In this document: positions 16,635 to 24,013 of the stretch, in pieces
Layout of the letters: each line of letters opens with the position of its first letter
How positions within the stretch are numbered: position 1 is the stretch's first letter
From: an uncultured Bacteroidales bacterium
GTDB lineage: Bacteria; Bacteroidota; Bacteroidia; Bacteroidales; UBA3663
Length of the DNA stretch: 26,866 nt
Assembly: GCA_937899265.1 (NCBI GenBank)
Contig: CALBPV010000051.1
Coordinates: forward strand, 1-26,866
Direction: 5' to 3'
Position numbers and translations under genes: made by a program
The notes under the pieces: model-generated
Database searches by the model: none
The model's input: the letters and a program-made list of their open reading frames with translations, nothing else
Told to the model about the DNA's origin: nothing

Positions 16635-16667
16635 AAAAATCCCCGCACCCTGATGTGGATGCGGGGA
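16635..16667 (-). terminator. Intrinsic terminator of the 951-aa secreted-protein gene
   Basis: Stem TCCCCGCA/TGCGGGGA (16640-16647, 16660-16667) with a 12-nt loop, followed on the minus strand by a T run at 16639-16635. It lies 22 bp past the stop at 16690. Confidence 0.8.
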
Positions 16668-16689
16668 AATATTCTGGGGTCGGAGTGGG

Positions 16690-19545
16690 TTACTTCAAGA
16701 TAACCTTCTTGCCGTTCTTGATAACGATGCCCTTGTATTCCTTGCCGACCTTCTGGCCGAAGAGGTTGTAGATGACATCGCTGCCGGCATTCTTGACGTC
16801 GTTGTACTCAACAGCCTGGATGCCGGAGAGACCGTCGGTTGTAATGACGTAGATGTCATAGATGTAGCCCTTGCTCGAACCTGAGGTCTGGGTAACACGG
16901 ATGTAGAGGGGTTCCGTGAACGTCAGGTGCTTGCGGGTCTTCTTGTAGTAGCGCTGGTTGGTGGTGTAGTTGAGCGTATCCATTACAGATGTCCAGTTCT
17001 CGCCGTCGGCAGAAGTCTGGAGGGCAATGATGGGCGAACCTGTAGAACCGTTGCCCAAATAAACCACTACGTCATACTCGCCTGCTGCGAACTTCTCGGT
17101 CGATTCGATGCTCATCGAGTAGGGTTCGCCGCTGGCCTTGCCGCCGAAGTCAATGAAGCCCTTGCTGGGCTGTGCACCGATTTCGTCGATGGCTGCGTCG
17201 GCATAGCGGGCTGCGGTGCCGTTGCCCACACCCTGAAGAGGACCTTCAGATGTCTCACCGGTGATAACCTGACCGTACGACTTGACAACCCACTGCGCGT
17301 CGGTGTTGGAGGTGATATATTTCAACGACTCGTCGTTGCGGTGATAGTAAACCTTGGTGGAATCCTGTCCGTCAACGGTCTTCAGCACGTTGCCTTCCTC
17401 GTCTTTCACTACGACGGTTGAGTCAATCTTGTTCGTGTCATAGTAGTTCCATTCCTTCTTACCGAAGTAGTAAATAGCCTTGGCAGTACCGGTAGCGCCG
17501 AACTGGTTGGAGTTGGCAATGGCTTCGGCAACCGTAGCAGACTCTTCGCCTACATGCAGCACGGCATTGTCGAACCAGTCGGTCTGGTTGGCTGTGAAGT
17601 GAGCCACAGTATCCTTGACGGCAGGAATGCCGGCTACAACAAATTCCTGTGCTACAAGCTCGGAAGCCAGTTTGTCGGCAGGAGCCGAGAAGGCGTAAAT
17701 CGTGCCGGGCTCCGTTACGACGATGGGCTCCGTGTAGGTAGCGGCCTGGGCGGCTGTGGTTACACCCGAGAAGGTGTAGTAGATGACCGCATCTTCCGAC
17801 TGGCTCAGGGTCAAGGTAGTGAAGCCTTCTCCGTTCGATACGGAAATCGTGGGAGCAGCAGCCTGATTCTGTACGCTGACGGTAGCGGTCGATACGCTTG
17901 AGGGATTGTAACCGTGTGCCGTGGCAAATGCCTTGACTACAAGGCCGTCCTCGGTAACGTCGAAGGCCTCGCCATAGACCGTGCTGGCCTCGGTGGGCTC
18001 GGTGCCGTCAACGGTGTAGTAAATCGTAGCGCCTGCGGTGGTGCAAGTGATGGATACGGTGGTCATGCCGTCGGTCTGCTTCTGGCTGATGACGGGAGCA
18101 GCGGCATTCTGTACCTTGCTCTTGGTCTGAGCCAAAACGGTGACTGCATTGTAAACGAGCGTGAAGGCGGGGTCGGCAATGTAGGGCAGGTTGTCGGACG
18201 ACAGCGGAATCAGCATGTACTGGTTCTTGGTGCCGTGAGCGTGGATGGCGTTGATGCCCGAAACGGTGGCAATGACTTCATCGTCGGCGAAGAGCGTGCC
18301 TGCTGTTACGGTATAACCTTGTACGAGGTTACTCTTGCTGTTGATTGTCGATACATCTTCCACATCGAAGAGAGCGATATTGCCCTCGTCGTCAATGTCA
18401 ATGTCGGCAAAGAGTTCGCTGTCGATGTAATCCTCATTCACCTTGATGGTCGTAGCCTTGGTGCTGGGATTCGAGCCTGCGCCGTAACCCCAGTTCTTGT
18501 ACATAAAGGCCTTGAGGTTGAGCATGGGCACGAAGTTGATGATGCCGTTCAAGGCTTTGGCATACTTGTTGCCGCTGCCTACAGCCTCGCTGAGCACTAC
18601 AACGTCGAAATTGATGAGCGAGTCGTTGAGTTCGTCGGTCGAGAGTGTCTGGTTGGCCTCTGCAATGTCGATGGGCACTGCGCTGAAACTCAGGATGGAA
18701 TTGTTGAAGATGGGATCCTCGTCCAGACCGCCGTTGGCGCCGTAACCGTAACCTTCCGTTCCGGTGTTGTAAGTGGCGTCATAGAGGTAAGCCACCTTGA
18801 TGTCTTCGGTGTTGAACTCCTCTTCGTCATCCAATTTGATGAAGTAGATGTGGCAACCGTTGGTGTTGTAAATCAGCACATCGACCGTACCGTCCTCGTT
18901 GAGGCCTTCGGTCAATTCCTCGGGAACGTACCAATCAAACTCCTGATAGGTCGTAGGAGTGGGTACATCGTTGCCGTCGGCATCCTTGAGGAGTGTTCCG
19001 CTGGTACTGTGGGCAGAACCTGCATAGAGATTCACGCCACGGGAATCGGAGGTCTTGTGCGACTCAACACCCATCGAGATGGTGGTTCCGAGGGGAACGT
19101 TGGGGATGACCAGATAGTTCTTCTTGCTGCTGCCGAGCCAAAGATAACTTGCGCCGTGATAGTTGCGGAAGGCTTCATCGGTGTCGCTGGCATTCTGATA
19201 GTTGAGGGCAATGGCCAGCGAACGGGCTGTCGTGTTCATATAGAGCAGACCCTCCAACTCCTTGATGGTCACACCGTTGGCGGTGAGGGTAGCTCCGGCT
19301 GACGTGCCCTGGGCGGTTACTTCCCAGAAGCAAGCACCCTTCGACAGAGCCGTGGGAGCCGTGCCTGAGGTCTTCTCTACGTCAGACCATCCCGACTCGG
19401 GATTGATGGTGTTGGCGTTTTCAAACGCACCGGCCATCAGGTTGGCCTGTGTCTCTGCACTCCACTTGGTGAAGTCCCACGAACGTGCACTCGTCGAGAG
19501 CACGCATGCGGCAAACAGAGAAATTAACAAGTAGAATTTCTTCAT
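16690..19545 (-). CDS. Large secreted surface protein with chitobiase-like repeats
   Basis: 951 residues. A signal peptide MKKFYLLISLFAACVLSTSA is followed by RSWDFTKWSAETQANL, an N-terminal beta-sandwich module (about 22-240) that I recognise from Prevotella secreted proteins. Residues about 248-470 (KVAYLYDATYN to VYNAVTVL) are a mixed domain loosely like ThuA/glutamine-amidotransferase folds (weak). Two CHB_HEX_C-type beta modules follow, one with ATIYYTVDGTEPTEAS (506-521) and one with AVIYYTFSG (586-594). Then comes a beta-sandwich at about 796-901. The end, YNLFGQKVGKEYKGIVIKNG plus a Lys-rich strand, resembles a type A signal for type IX secretion. No catalytic motif was recognised. 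It has its own promoter and terminator. Cell-surface or exported location is inferred. Confidence 0.8.
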   Translation of the reverse strand: MKKFYLLISLFAACVLSTSARSWDFTKWSAETQANLMAGAFENANTINPESGWSDVEKTSGTAPTALSKGACFWEVTAQGTSAGATLTANGVTIKELEGLLYMNTTARSLAIALNYQNASDTDEAFRNYHGASYLWLGSSKKNYLVIPNVPLGTTISMGVESHKTSDSRGVNLYAGSAHSTSGTLLKDADGNDVPTPTTYQEFDWYVPEELTEGLNEDGTVDVLIYNTNGCHIYFIKLDDEEEFNTEDIKVAYLYDATYNTGTEGYGYGANGGLDEDPIFNNSILSFSAVPIDIAEANQTLSTDELNDSLINFDVVVLSEAVGSGNKYAKALNGIINFVPMLNLKAFMYKNWGYGAGSNPSTKATTIKVNEDYIDSELFADIDIDDEGNIALFDVEDVSTINSKSNLVQGYTVTAGTLFADDEVIATVSGINAIHAHGTKNQYMLIPLSSDNLPYIADPAFTLVYNAVTVLAQTKSKVQNAAAPVISQKQTDGMTTVSITCTTAGATIYYTVDGTEPTEASTVYGEAFDVTEDGLVVKAFATAHGYNPSSVSTATVSVQNQAAAPTISVSNGEGFTTLTLSQSEDAVIYYTFSGVTTAAQAATYTEPIVVTEPGTIYAFSAPADKLASELVAQEFVVAGIPAVKDTVAHFTANQTDWFDNAVLHVGEESATVAEAIANSNQFGATGTAKAIYYFGKKEWNYYDTNKIDSTVVVKDEEGNVLKTVDGQDSTKVYYHRNDESLKYITSNTDAQWVVKSYGQVITGETSEGPLQGVGNGTAARYADAAIDEIGAQPSKGFIDFGGKASGEPYSMSIESTEKFAAGEYDVVVYLGNGSTGSPIIALQTSADGENWTSVMDTLNYTTNQRYYKKTRKHLTFTEPLYIRVTQTSGSSKGYIYDIYVITTDGLSGIQAVEYNDVKNAGSDVIYNLFGQKVGKEYKGIVIKNGKKVILK

Positions 19546-19626
19546 TTGTTTTGAATTTTAAAGTTTATAAAAAGGTACGAATAACACAATTCTTAACGGG
19601 AGAATGATAAAAACAAAATTCTGCGG

Positions 19627-19658
19627 CAAATGTATGCATTTTTTCTGACATGACCAAA
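19627..19658 (-). promoter_or_regulatory. Promoter of the 951-aa secreted-protein gene
   Basis: The minus strand has -33 TTTG (19658-19655), exactly 20 bp, then -7 TACATTTG (19634-19627), giving a leader of about 75 nt to the start at 19545. Confidence 0.72.
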
Positions 19659-19738
19659 CTCTTCCCCGTTTTTTTTGCATTTTCGCCCTATTTTTTCCCT
19701 CTCACCCCCTTTTTGGCTCCAATCCGAACCAAAATTAC

Positions 19739-19902
19739 GGTCTAAGGTCCGAAGAGACCGGTCTAAGGTCAAAGGTCAAAGGTCTAAGGTCGGTTAACGG
19801 TCTAAGGTCTAAGGTCTAAGGTCGGTTAACGGTCTAAGGTCTAAGGTCTAAGGTCAAAGGTCCGAAGAGACCGGTCAAAGGTCAAAGGTCTAAGGTCAAA
19901 GG
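19739..19902. repeat. GGTCTAA/GGTCAAA heptad array
   Basis: An intergenic array made almost wholly of 7-bp GGTCTAA and GGTCAAA units. It contains a perfect 32-bp tandem duplication (19791-19822 and 19823-19854, each beginning CGGTTAAC) and two identical 20-bp blocks (19744-19763 and 19857-19876) carrying the mini-hairpin GGTCCGAAGAGACC. No ORF is convincing. It fills much of the gene-free stretch 19546-20145. Confidence 0.85.
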
Positions 19903-19949
19903 CGCTCAACCCTGAACCGTGAACCGACCTTAGACCTTAGACCTTAGAC
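19800..19949. repeat. Perfect 28-bp inverted repeat
   Basis: Bases 19800-19827 and 19922-19949 are exact reverse complements over 28 bp, both built of GGTCTAA heptads (TTAGACC on the right side), with a 94-bp interior. Transcribed or extruded, this would form a long stem. Because the arms are themselves periodic, several registers of pairing are possible. Confidence 0.85.
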
Positions 19950-20050
19950 TTTAGACCAAATAAGTGAACCTTGAACCCTGAAACCTGAACCTTGAACCCC
20001 GCCCCCTTCCCTTTAGGGGAGGGCTGGGGAGAGGCTGACCTTAGACCGGA
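19903..20050. repeat. CCTTGAACC and TTAGACC degenerate repeats
   Basis: A second non-coding stretch with repeated TTAGACC and variants of TGAACC (for example AACCTTGAACC, AACCTGAACC) between 19907 and 20000. A C-rich then G-rich block (CCTTTAGGGGAGGG) and a last CTTAGACC near 20039 follow. Part of the same low-complexity island; no gene seen. Confidence 0.6.
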
Positions 20051-20103
20051 GTTCTTGACCGTCCTTCAGGACGTTGAGCACCGAATATAAGCATTTGCAA
20101 TGC

Positions 20104-20140
20104 GCAAAGAAACCCCGGGCCGTCCAATGACGACTCGGGG
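20104..20140 (-). terminator. Terminator after the DUF5675 gene
   Basis: On the minus strand a 12-position stem (20140-20129 with 20124-20113; one mismatch and one wobble), 4-nt loop, then TTTCTTT. It begins 5 bp after the stop at 20146. Confidence 0.65.
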
Positions 20141-20145
20141 GAATT

Positions 20146-20589
20146 TTATTGTATCGTAATCCATACCGCTTCGTTGCGGTCGCGGGCCTCGACGATGGCT
20201 TGTTTCACCAGTTTGAGCGCGGCGCGGGAATTGGACAACATGCCGTAACCCGTGTTTGTGCCCGGGAGGATGCAGCCCTCGGTGTCGTTCACCGTGTTGC
20301 CGGCGTGGATGCGGATGCCCTGCCATTTGCGGTTGAATGCCCAGTCTCCCACGAGGAGCGGCAGCCATTGTTTGAACTTGGGGCTCCAGGTGATGACCAC
20401 CGAGTAGCGTCCCTCGGGGATGGCCGACTTGCCGTCCACCTTGGTTTCTCCGTTGGCATAGTCCCTCCATCGGGGTTCGAGCGTATTGCAGAGATAGGTG
20501 TCGGGCTTGCCCTCTTCCGGGGAGGCTACATAGAGCCGTCCCAACGTATAATTTTCATCTCTTAAGATGCGTTTCAATATCAGTTCCAT
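20146..20589 (-). CDS. DUF5675 family protein
   Basis: 147 residues from MELILKRILRDENYTLG. Seen: the family core RWRDYANGETKVDGKSAIPEGRY, then IRIHAGNTVNDTEGCILPG and a C-terminal helix. Known: DUF5675 occurs widely in Bacteroidetes and phage/mobile contexts with no assigned function. The His...Asp...Gly-Cys pattern resembles the active site of YkuD-type L,D-transpeptidases (inference only). The frame is open upstream to 20676, but the start at 20589 avoids a repeat-derived N-terminus overlapping the primase gene. It is last in the cassette, where related Bacteroidales loci often carry a cell-wall amidase. Confidence 0.8.
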   Translation of the reverse strand: MELILKRILRDENYTLGRLYVASPEEGKPDTYLCNTLEPRWRDYANGETKVDGKSAIPEGRYSVVITWSPKFKQWLPLLVGDWAFNRKWQGIRIHAGNTVNDTEGCILPGTNTGYGMLSNSRAALKLVKQAIVEARDRNEAVWITIQ

Positions 20590-20618
20590 AGGTTGATGTT
20601 GTATTGAAAATTTCTTAA

Positions 20619-20651
20619 TGACACTTTTGACACTTGACACTTTTGACACTT
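20619..20651. repeat. TGACACTT direct repeats
   Basis: Four exact TGACACTT copies start at 20619, 20628, 20635 and 20644 (spacings 9, 7, 9), filling the gap between the primase stop and the DUF5675 start. Confidence 0.7.
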
Positions 20652-23234
20652 TCAGACCTTGCGGTATGTTCCCCAATCGGACTGTACTATCAAACCTTGG
20701 TTCTTCCAGTTTTTGAGCATCTGCTTCACGCTGTTTCGGGTCACGTTGGCTCCCTTGACAGCGACACTGTGCTGATAGGCTCCTTCCAAGCTGAACTCAC
20801 AGTCCAACCGTTCATAGATGGAATCGTTCTTGCCCACGCGCTGACGGTCTCCGTTTCCGACGTAATCCCGACTTGTAAAAGCATTCTCGATGCGGTCGCG
20901 GAAGAAGTGGAGTGCGGTGTCTATCAGGTAGTCGGCTATCACGTCGTAGGTGTCCAGCGCATGAGGGGTCTGTGCCTTCTGCAGCAGCTGTTTCCAGGCG
21001 TCGGGATGTTCCTTCAAGTGCTTCTCGGCACCCGCGAATCCGTGCTTCTGGATGAGCTGTTCGGCCACTTGGCAGAGCATGATGCAGCAGGTCATTCTCT
21101 GGGCGGTCACACACGTTCTGAATCGCTGTCGCGCCCTTACCTTGTCATCATTCTTCATCGTCTCGATGCGGATGTTCTCGACCCACTGCCGCCCCCTCTC
21201 TTCCAGCTTGGGCAGTGTCACCTGTCCCTGCATGAGGGGCAGCAGATGGGCTATCTGCTGAATGTGTTCCCGCTGACGCTCGGTGAGGACGTAGGGCTTG
21301 TCTTCGAGCGCCTTGAAGGTGTTGTCGGGAGTGCGGGCTACGGCAATGCGGCTTTGGAATCCGTCGGTATAGTTCGACACCACACGGTAGAGGGCGTCGG
21401 GCGTGCCGCACATCGTCACGTTCCACAGCAGTCGCGCGATATGCACATTGACGGCATCCGCGCTTCTGGCTTCGCGGTCGTAGCGGCTTCCGTCGTAGCT
21501 CTGTCGCAGCATCACCGAGAAGTCCGACATCGCCGACTTCCACTTCTGGGCTACCGTATCGGCCTCGGGCGTGAACGAGAAGGCATGTTTGCCGTCGGTG
21601 TTGGCGAGACGTTCGGCCAGGTTGGCCACCGTGTTGTTGAGCGGCAGATACCTCACGGGCAACTTGGGTTCCTCGGGCTGCTCTTTCTTGTTCTTGGCGG
21701 CACGTTTCTTGGCTCTCCATTCTTCCTCCTGACGGATATACATATCGTCCAATGCTTTCACTTCGCCCATCCAGGCCTCCATCACGGGATCTATCGAGCC
21801 CTTTCCGCTTGCGAAGTCGCCGGCGATATAGCTTATCAGGTTGAGACCCTTCTTCTGTCCGTGTACGTCGAGCTCCACGCCCGTTGCCAACATTCCTATC
21901 GCGGGGCAGATGGCGGTCACTGCGGGCATCGAGAGCATCGGACCCACGGCTTCTACGGAATCGCGCACACCCTGGGGCATTCGGGGCAGACGGTTGTAGT
22001 AGAAGCAATCGTCTTCTTGCATGGCCTCTTCCAATCCCGACGCATCGCCTCCCTCGCTCACCAAATCCCGCTGCAAGAGGTTGAGTACGTCGCGCAGACG
22101 CTTGGGCATCTGAGTTCGTTTTTCGGACAACGCGGAGTCGATGCATTTCAGCTTCTGTGCCTCGGGGAATCCGTCGTAGCAGGGAATCAGTTTGTCCAGC
22201 AAGGTGCGGTCGAAGCCGCAGATGTGGCGCAGGTTCACAGCCAGCTCGAAGGTCAGTACATCGCGGTTCGATTTCACCGGCTCCTTTCCTTCGTTGTAGA
22301 GTTCCCACCACTTGCGGATAATGTCTGTGTAAGGAATTCCGTTGTATTCAAGCGCAGAGACGGAGGGGTCAAGAGGTTGAGGGGTTTGAGAGGTTTGAGG
22401 GGTTTGAGGGGTTTGAGGGGTTTGAGGGGTTGGAGAGGTTTGAGGGGTTTGAGGGGTTTGAGGGGTTGGAGAGGTTTGAGGGGTTTGAGAGGTTTGAGAG
22501 GTTTGAGAGGTTTGAGGGGTTTGAGGGGTTTGAGGGGTTTGAGAGGTTTGAGAGGTTTGAGAGGTTTGAGAGGTTTCAGAGGTTTGAGAGGTTTGAGGGG
22601 TTTGAGAGTTTGAGGGTTCAAGGGGTTCAAGGGTTTCGGAATCATCCTTCTTCCCTCTCACCTCTTCCGTCTTACCTCTCACCTCTTCCGTCTTACCTCT
22701 TACCTCTTCCAACTCAAAGAGCCTGTCATCCAGGAAAATCAGTTCCTCCGCATTGTCGGTTGTAGTGTAGAATACGCGGGTGATGTCTTTGGCACCCCCG
22801 TCGTATGCCACGCCGAGCAGGTCGCTTGCCCAGCGGAGATTGTCTTCCTGACTCATCTCGGGATGTCGGAGGAAGACGAGGTGATAGCCGGCGGCTCTTG
22901 CACTGCGCTCCAGCATCAGAAGCCCCAGCGCGTCCACGTTGTCGAGGATTTTCCGCTTGACGGTTTCCATCTCTTCCGCAGGCACATGGTCGATGTCCAT
23001 GCCTACGGTCGAGCTCATGCTGGTTGTGCCTTTCAGGCTGCCGTCCTCGTTGGGCAGACAGGAGTAGTTCATCTGCACGAGGTGGCGCTTGGCCTGTTCG
23101 TGGCCGTTGCGTACCGCACCCAGTGTGTCCTTCTGTTTCTGCGTACCCCGCAGCGCGAGATATTCGTCTCTCGTCCGGACAGGGCGCATCATTTTCGCCC
23201 CGTCCTTGTTGTAGTAAATGTTATATGCACTCAT
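20652..23234 (-). CDS. PrimPol-like (VirE-N/BT4734-type) and DUF3987 replication protein
   Basis: 860 residues. The N-terminal domain (about 1-173) has GMDIDHV (Asp 80, Asp 82), SARAAGYHLVF (His 118) and DITRVFY. This is the acidic pair / His / basic pattern expected of archaeo-eukaryotic primase folds and of the PF08800 family. A linker follows: three EEVRGKT heptapeptides (about 176-195), then 25 QTP/QTS tripeptides (211-285). The C-terminal part is DUF3987-like with a Walker A-like GDFASGKGS (472-480), an acidic FTPEADT (554-560) and a winged-helix-like tail ending NWKNQGLIVQSDWGTYRKV. Inferred role: initiation of replication of a mobile element. The start overlaps the preceding gene by 14 bp. 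Confidence 0.85.
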   Translation of the reverse strand: MSAYNIYYNKDGAKMMRPVRTRDEYLALRGTQKQKDTLGAVRNGHEQAKRHLVQMNYSCLPNEDGSLKGTTSMSSTVGMDIDHVPAEEMETVKRKILDNVDALGLLMLERSARAAGYHLVFLRHPEMSQEDNLRWASDLLGVAYDGGAKDITRVFYTTTDNAEELIFLDDRLFELEEVRGKTEEVRGKTEEVRGKKDDSETLEPLEPSNSQTPQTSQTSETSQTSQTSQTSQTPQTPQTPQTSQTSQTSQTPQTSPTPQTPQTPQTSPTPQTPQTPQTPQTSQTPQPLDPSVSALEYNGIPYTDIIRKWWELYNEGKEPVKSNRDVLTFELAVNLRHICGFDRTLLDKLIPCYDGFPEAQKLKCIDSALSEKRTQMPKRLRDVLNLLQRDLVSEGGDASGLEEAMQEDDCFYYNRLPRMPQGVRDSVEAVGPMLSMPAVTAICPAIGMLATGVELDVHGQKKGLNLISYIAGDFASGKGSIDPVMEAWMGEVKALDDMYIRQEEEWRAKKRAAKNKKEQPEEPKLPVRYLPLNNTVANLAERLANTDGKHAFSFTPEADTVAQKWKSAMSDFSVMLRQSYDGSRYDREARSADAVNVHIARLLWNVTMCGTPDALYRVVSNYTDGFQSRIAVARTPDNTFKALEDKPYVLTERQREHIQQIAHLLPLMQGQVTLPKLEERGRQWVENIRIETMKNDDKVRARQRFRTCVTAQRMTCCIMLCQVAEQLIQKHGFAGAEKHLKEHPDAWKQLLQKAQTPHALDTYDVIADYLIDTALHFFRDRIENAFTSRDYVGNGDRQRVGKNDSIYERLDCEFSLEGAYQHSVAVKGANVTRNSVKQMLKNWKNQGLIVQSDWGTYRKV
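22380..22604. repeat. 9-bp minisatellite inside the primase gene
   Basis: Twenty-five head-to-tail 9-bp units (plus strand GGTTTGAGG/GGTTTGAGA, some GGTTGGAGA) encode 25 QTP/QTS-type tripeptides. Unit length is a multiple of three, so copy changes keep the frame. The array is open in several frames on both strands. Confidence 0.92.
22654..22716. repeat. 21-bp tandem repeat encoding EEVRGKT
   Basis: Two identical 21-bp units (22654-22674, 22675-22695) and a third diverged one (22696-22716), coding for heptapeptides in the primase linker just before the 9-bp array. Confidence 0.85.
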
Positions 23235-23652
23235 GGTCTCGGTTCTTGATGTTAAGGTTTGAGAGCAATTCGTTCATGACCTTGCCGGCTATCGTGCTGG
23301 CCTGACGCACCAACTCCTTGGGCAGACGCTGCACGTCCTTGGCGGGCATCGTGAAGACGAAATAGAACCGCTCGTCCTTGCCCACCGACAGCGAGCTGTT
23401 GTCCTCGCGGAAGAGGGGGCGGCGGCGTTCCCTGCGGGGAAGCTCCGTGACATAGATGTTGCCGTCGCGCATCATCTGCACCTTGCACCTTGCCGTGAAC
23501 GGTTCGGTCTGTATCGTCTCGTCGCACATAAAGTCCGCCGTATGCAGTCCGTTGTCCAACTTGCCGCAGGTCATCAGACCCGACACTGAAAAATTGCTCT
23601 CCATGAAGTTCTTGTTCTCTTCGAAATTGTTTGCTTGTTGTATTTTATTCAT
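23221..23652 (-). CDS. Unknown 143-aa protein of the primase cassette
   Basis: I do not recognise the family. From MNKIQQANNFEENKN it has a mixed beta body: LMTCGKLDNGLHTADFMCD, YVTELPRRERRRPLFRED with a strongly basic RRERRR patch, FYFVFTMPAKDV, and a C-terminal helix ending RDHECI. The start at 23652 is preferred to 23721 because the upstream codons translate intergenic-looking sequence; MESNFSVSG (23607) is another option. It overlaps the primase start by 14 bp, implying translational coupling. A nucleic-acid-related role is only suggested by context and the basic patch. Confidence 0.65.
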   Translation of the reverse strand: MNKIQQANNFEENKNFMESNFSVSGLMTCGKLDNGLHTADFMCDETIQTEPFTARCKVQMMRDGNIYVTELPRRERRRPLFREDNSSLSVGKDERFYFVFTMPAKDVQRLPKELVRQASTIAGKVMNELLSNLNIKNRDHECI

Positions 23653-23749
23653 AATTAAAAGAGTTGTTTTGCGAGAGAAGATTGGATTCTTTGCGCATTT
23701 ACCCGGGAATATCTTCCTCACTTCAACTCAGGTTGACAAATGTGGCGAC

Positions 23750-24010
23750 TCAGCTCAGGAGGATGATGTCGTTCGCCGTGATGTCCTGATAGCCGTTCTC
23801 GTTGATTCTGAATCTCAGCGCCGCCGAGACGAGGTTGCCGACGGGATACTTGAGGAGTGCCGCGTTGCCCCAGAGGGTACACAGGTACTCGTCCTCGTAG
23901 TCGCCGCCCGGCTCACGCAGGCGAATCGTGGATTTGGCTTCGTCGCCCTTTTTGGTCTTGACGTAGATGGGGTCGGTCTGGCCGACCACTTTCAGTAGTT
24001 TTGTTTGCAT
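23750..24010 (-). CDS. Small OB-fold-like protein (candidate ssDNA-binding)
   Basis: 86 residues. The segment EDEYLCTLWGNAALLKYPVGNLVSAALRFRINENGYQDITANDIILL resembles DUF3127-type OB-fold proteins (Trp of CTLWG, 'VGN.V...L', then 'GYQDITA'). Known: OB-fold proteins of this size often bind single-stranded DNA; here that is inference from the pattern and from the primase next door. It starts 3 bp after the antirepressor stop, clearly in the same transcript. The window between it and the next gene (23653-23749) shows no promoter. Confidence 0.65.
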   Translation of the reverse strand: MQTKLLKVVGQTDPIYVKTKKGDEAKSTIRLREPGGDYEDEYLCTLWGNAALLKYPVGNLVSAALRFRINENGYQDITANDIILLS

Positions 24011-24013
24011 CGC

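Noticed and set aside
19739..19902. Nuclear-receptor-like AGGTCA half-sites
   Set aside because: The hexamer occurs by chance within GGTCAAAGGTCA repeats; such receptors do not exist in bacteria.
19739..19949. CRISPR array
   Set aside because: The 7-bp units are contiguous with no unique spacers of uniform length, and no cas genes are near.
20634..22613. A 659-aa plus-strand frame ending in (RGL) repeats
   Set aside because: Antisense of the primase; the repeat peptide is the minisatellite read backwards, and the primase motifs support the minus strand.
22274..22645. A KPL-repeat protein on the minus strand
   Set aside because: A frame-shifted reading of the 9-bp array; no start context and no flanking domain.
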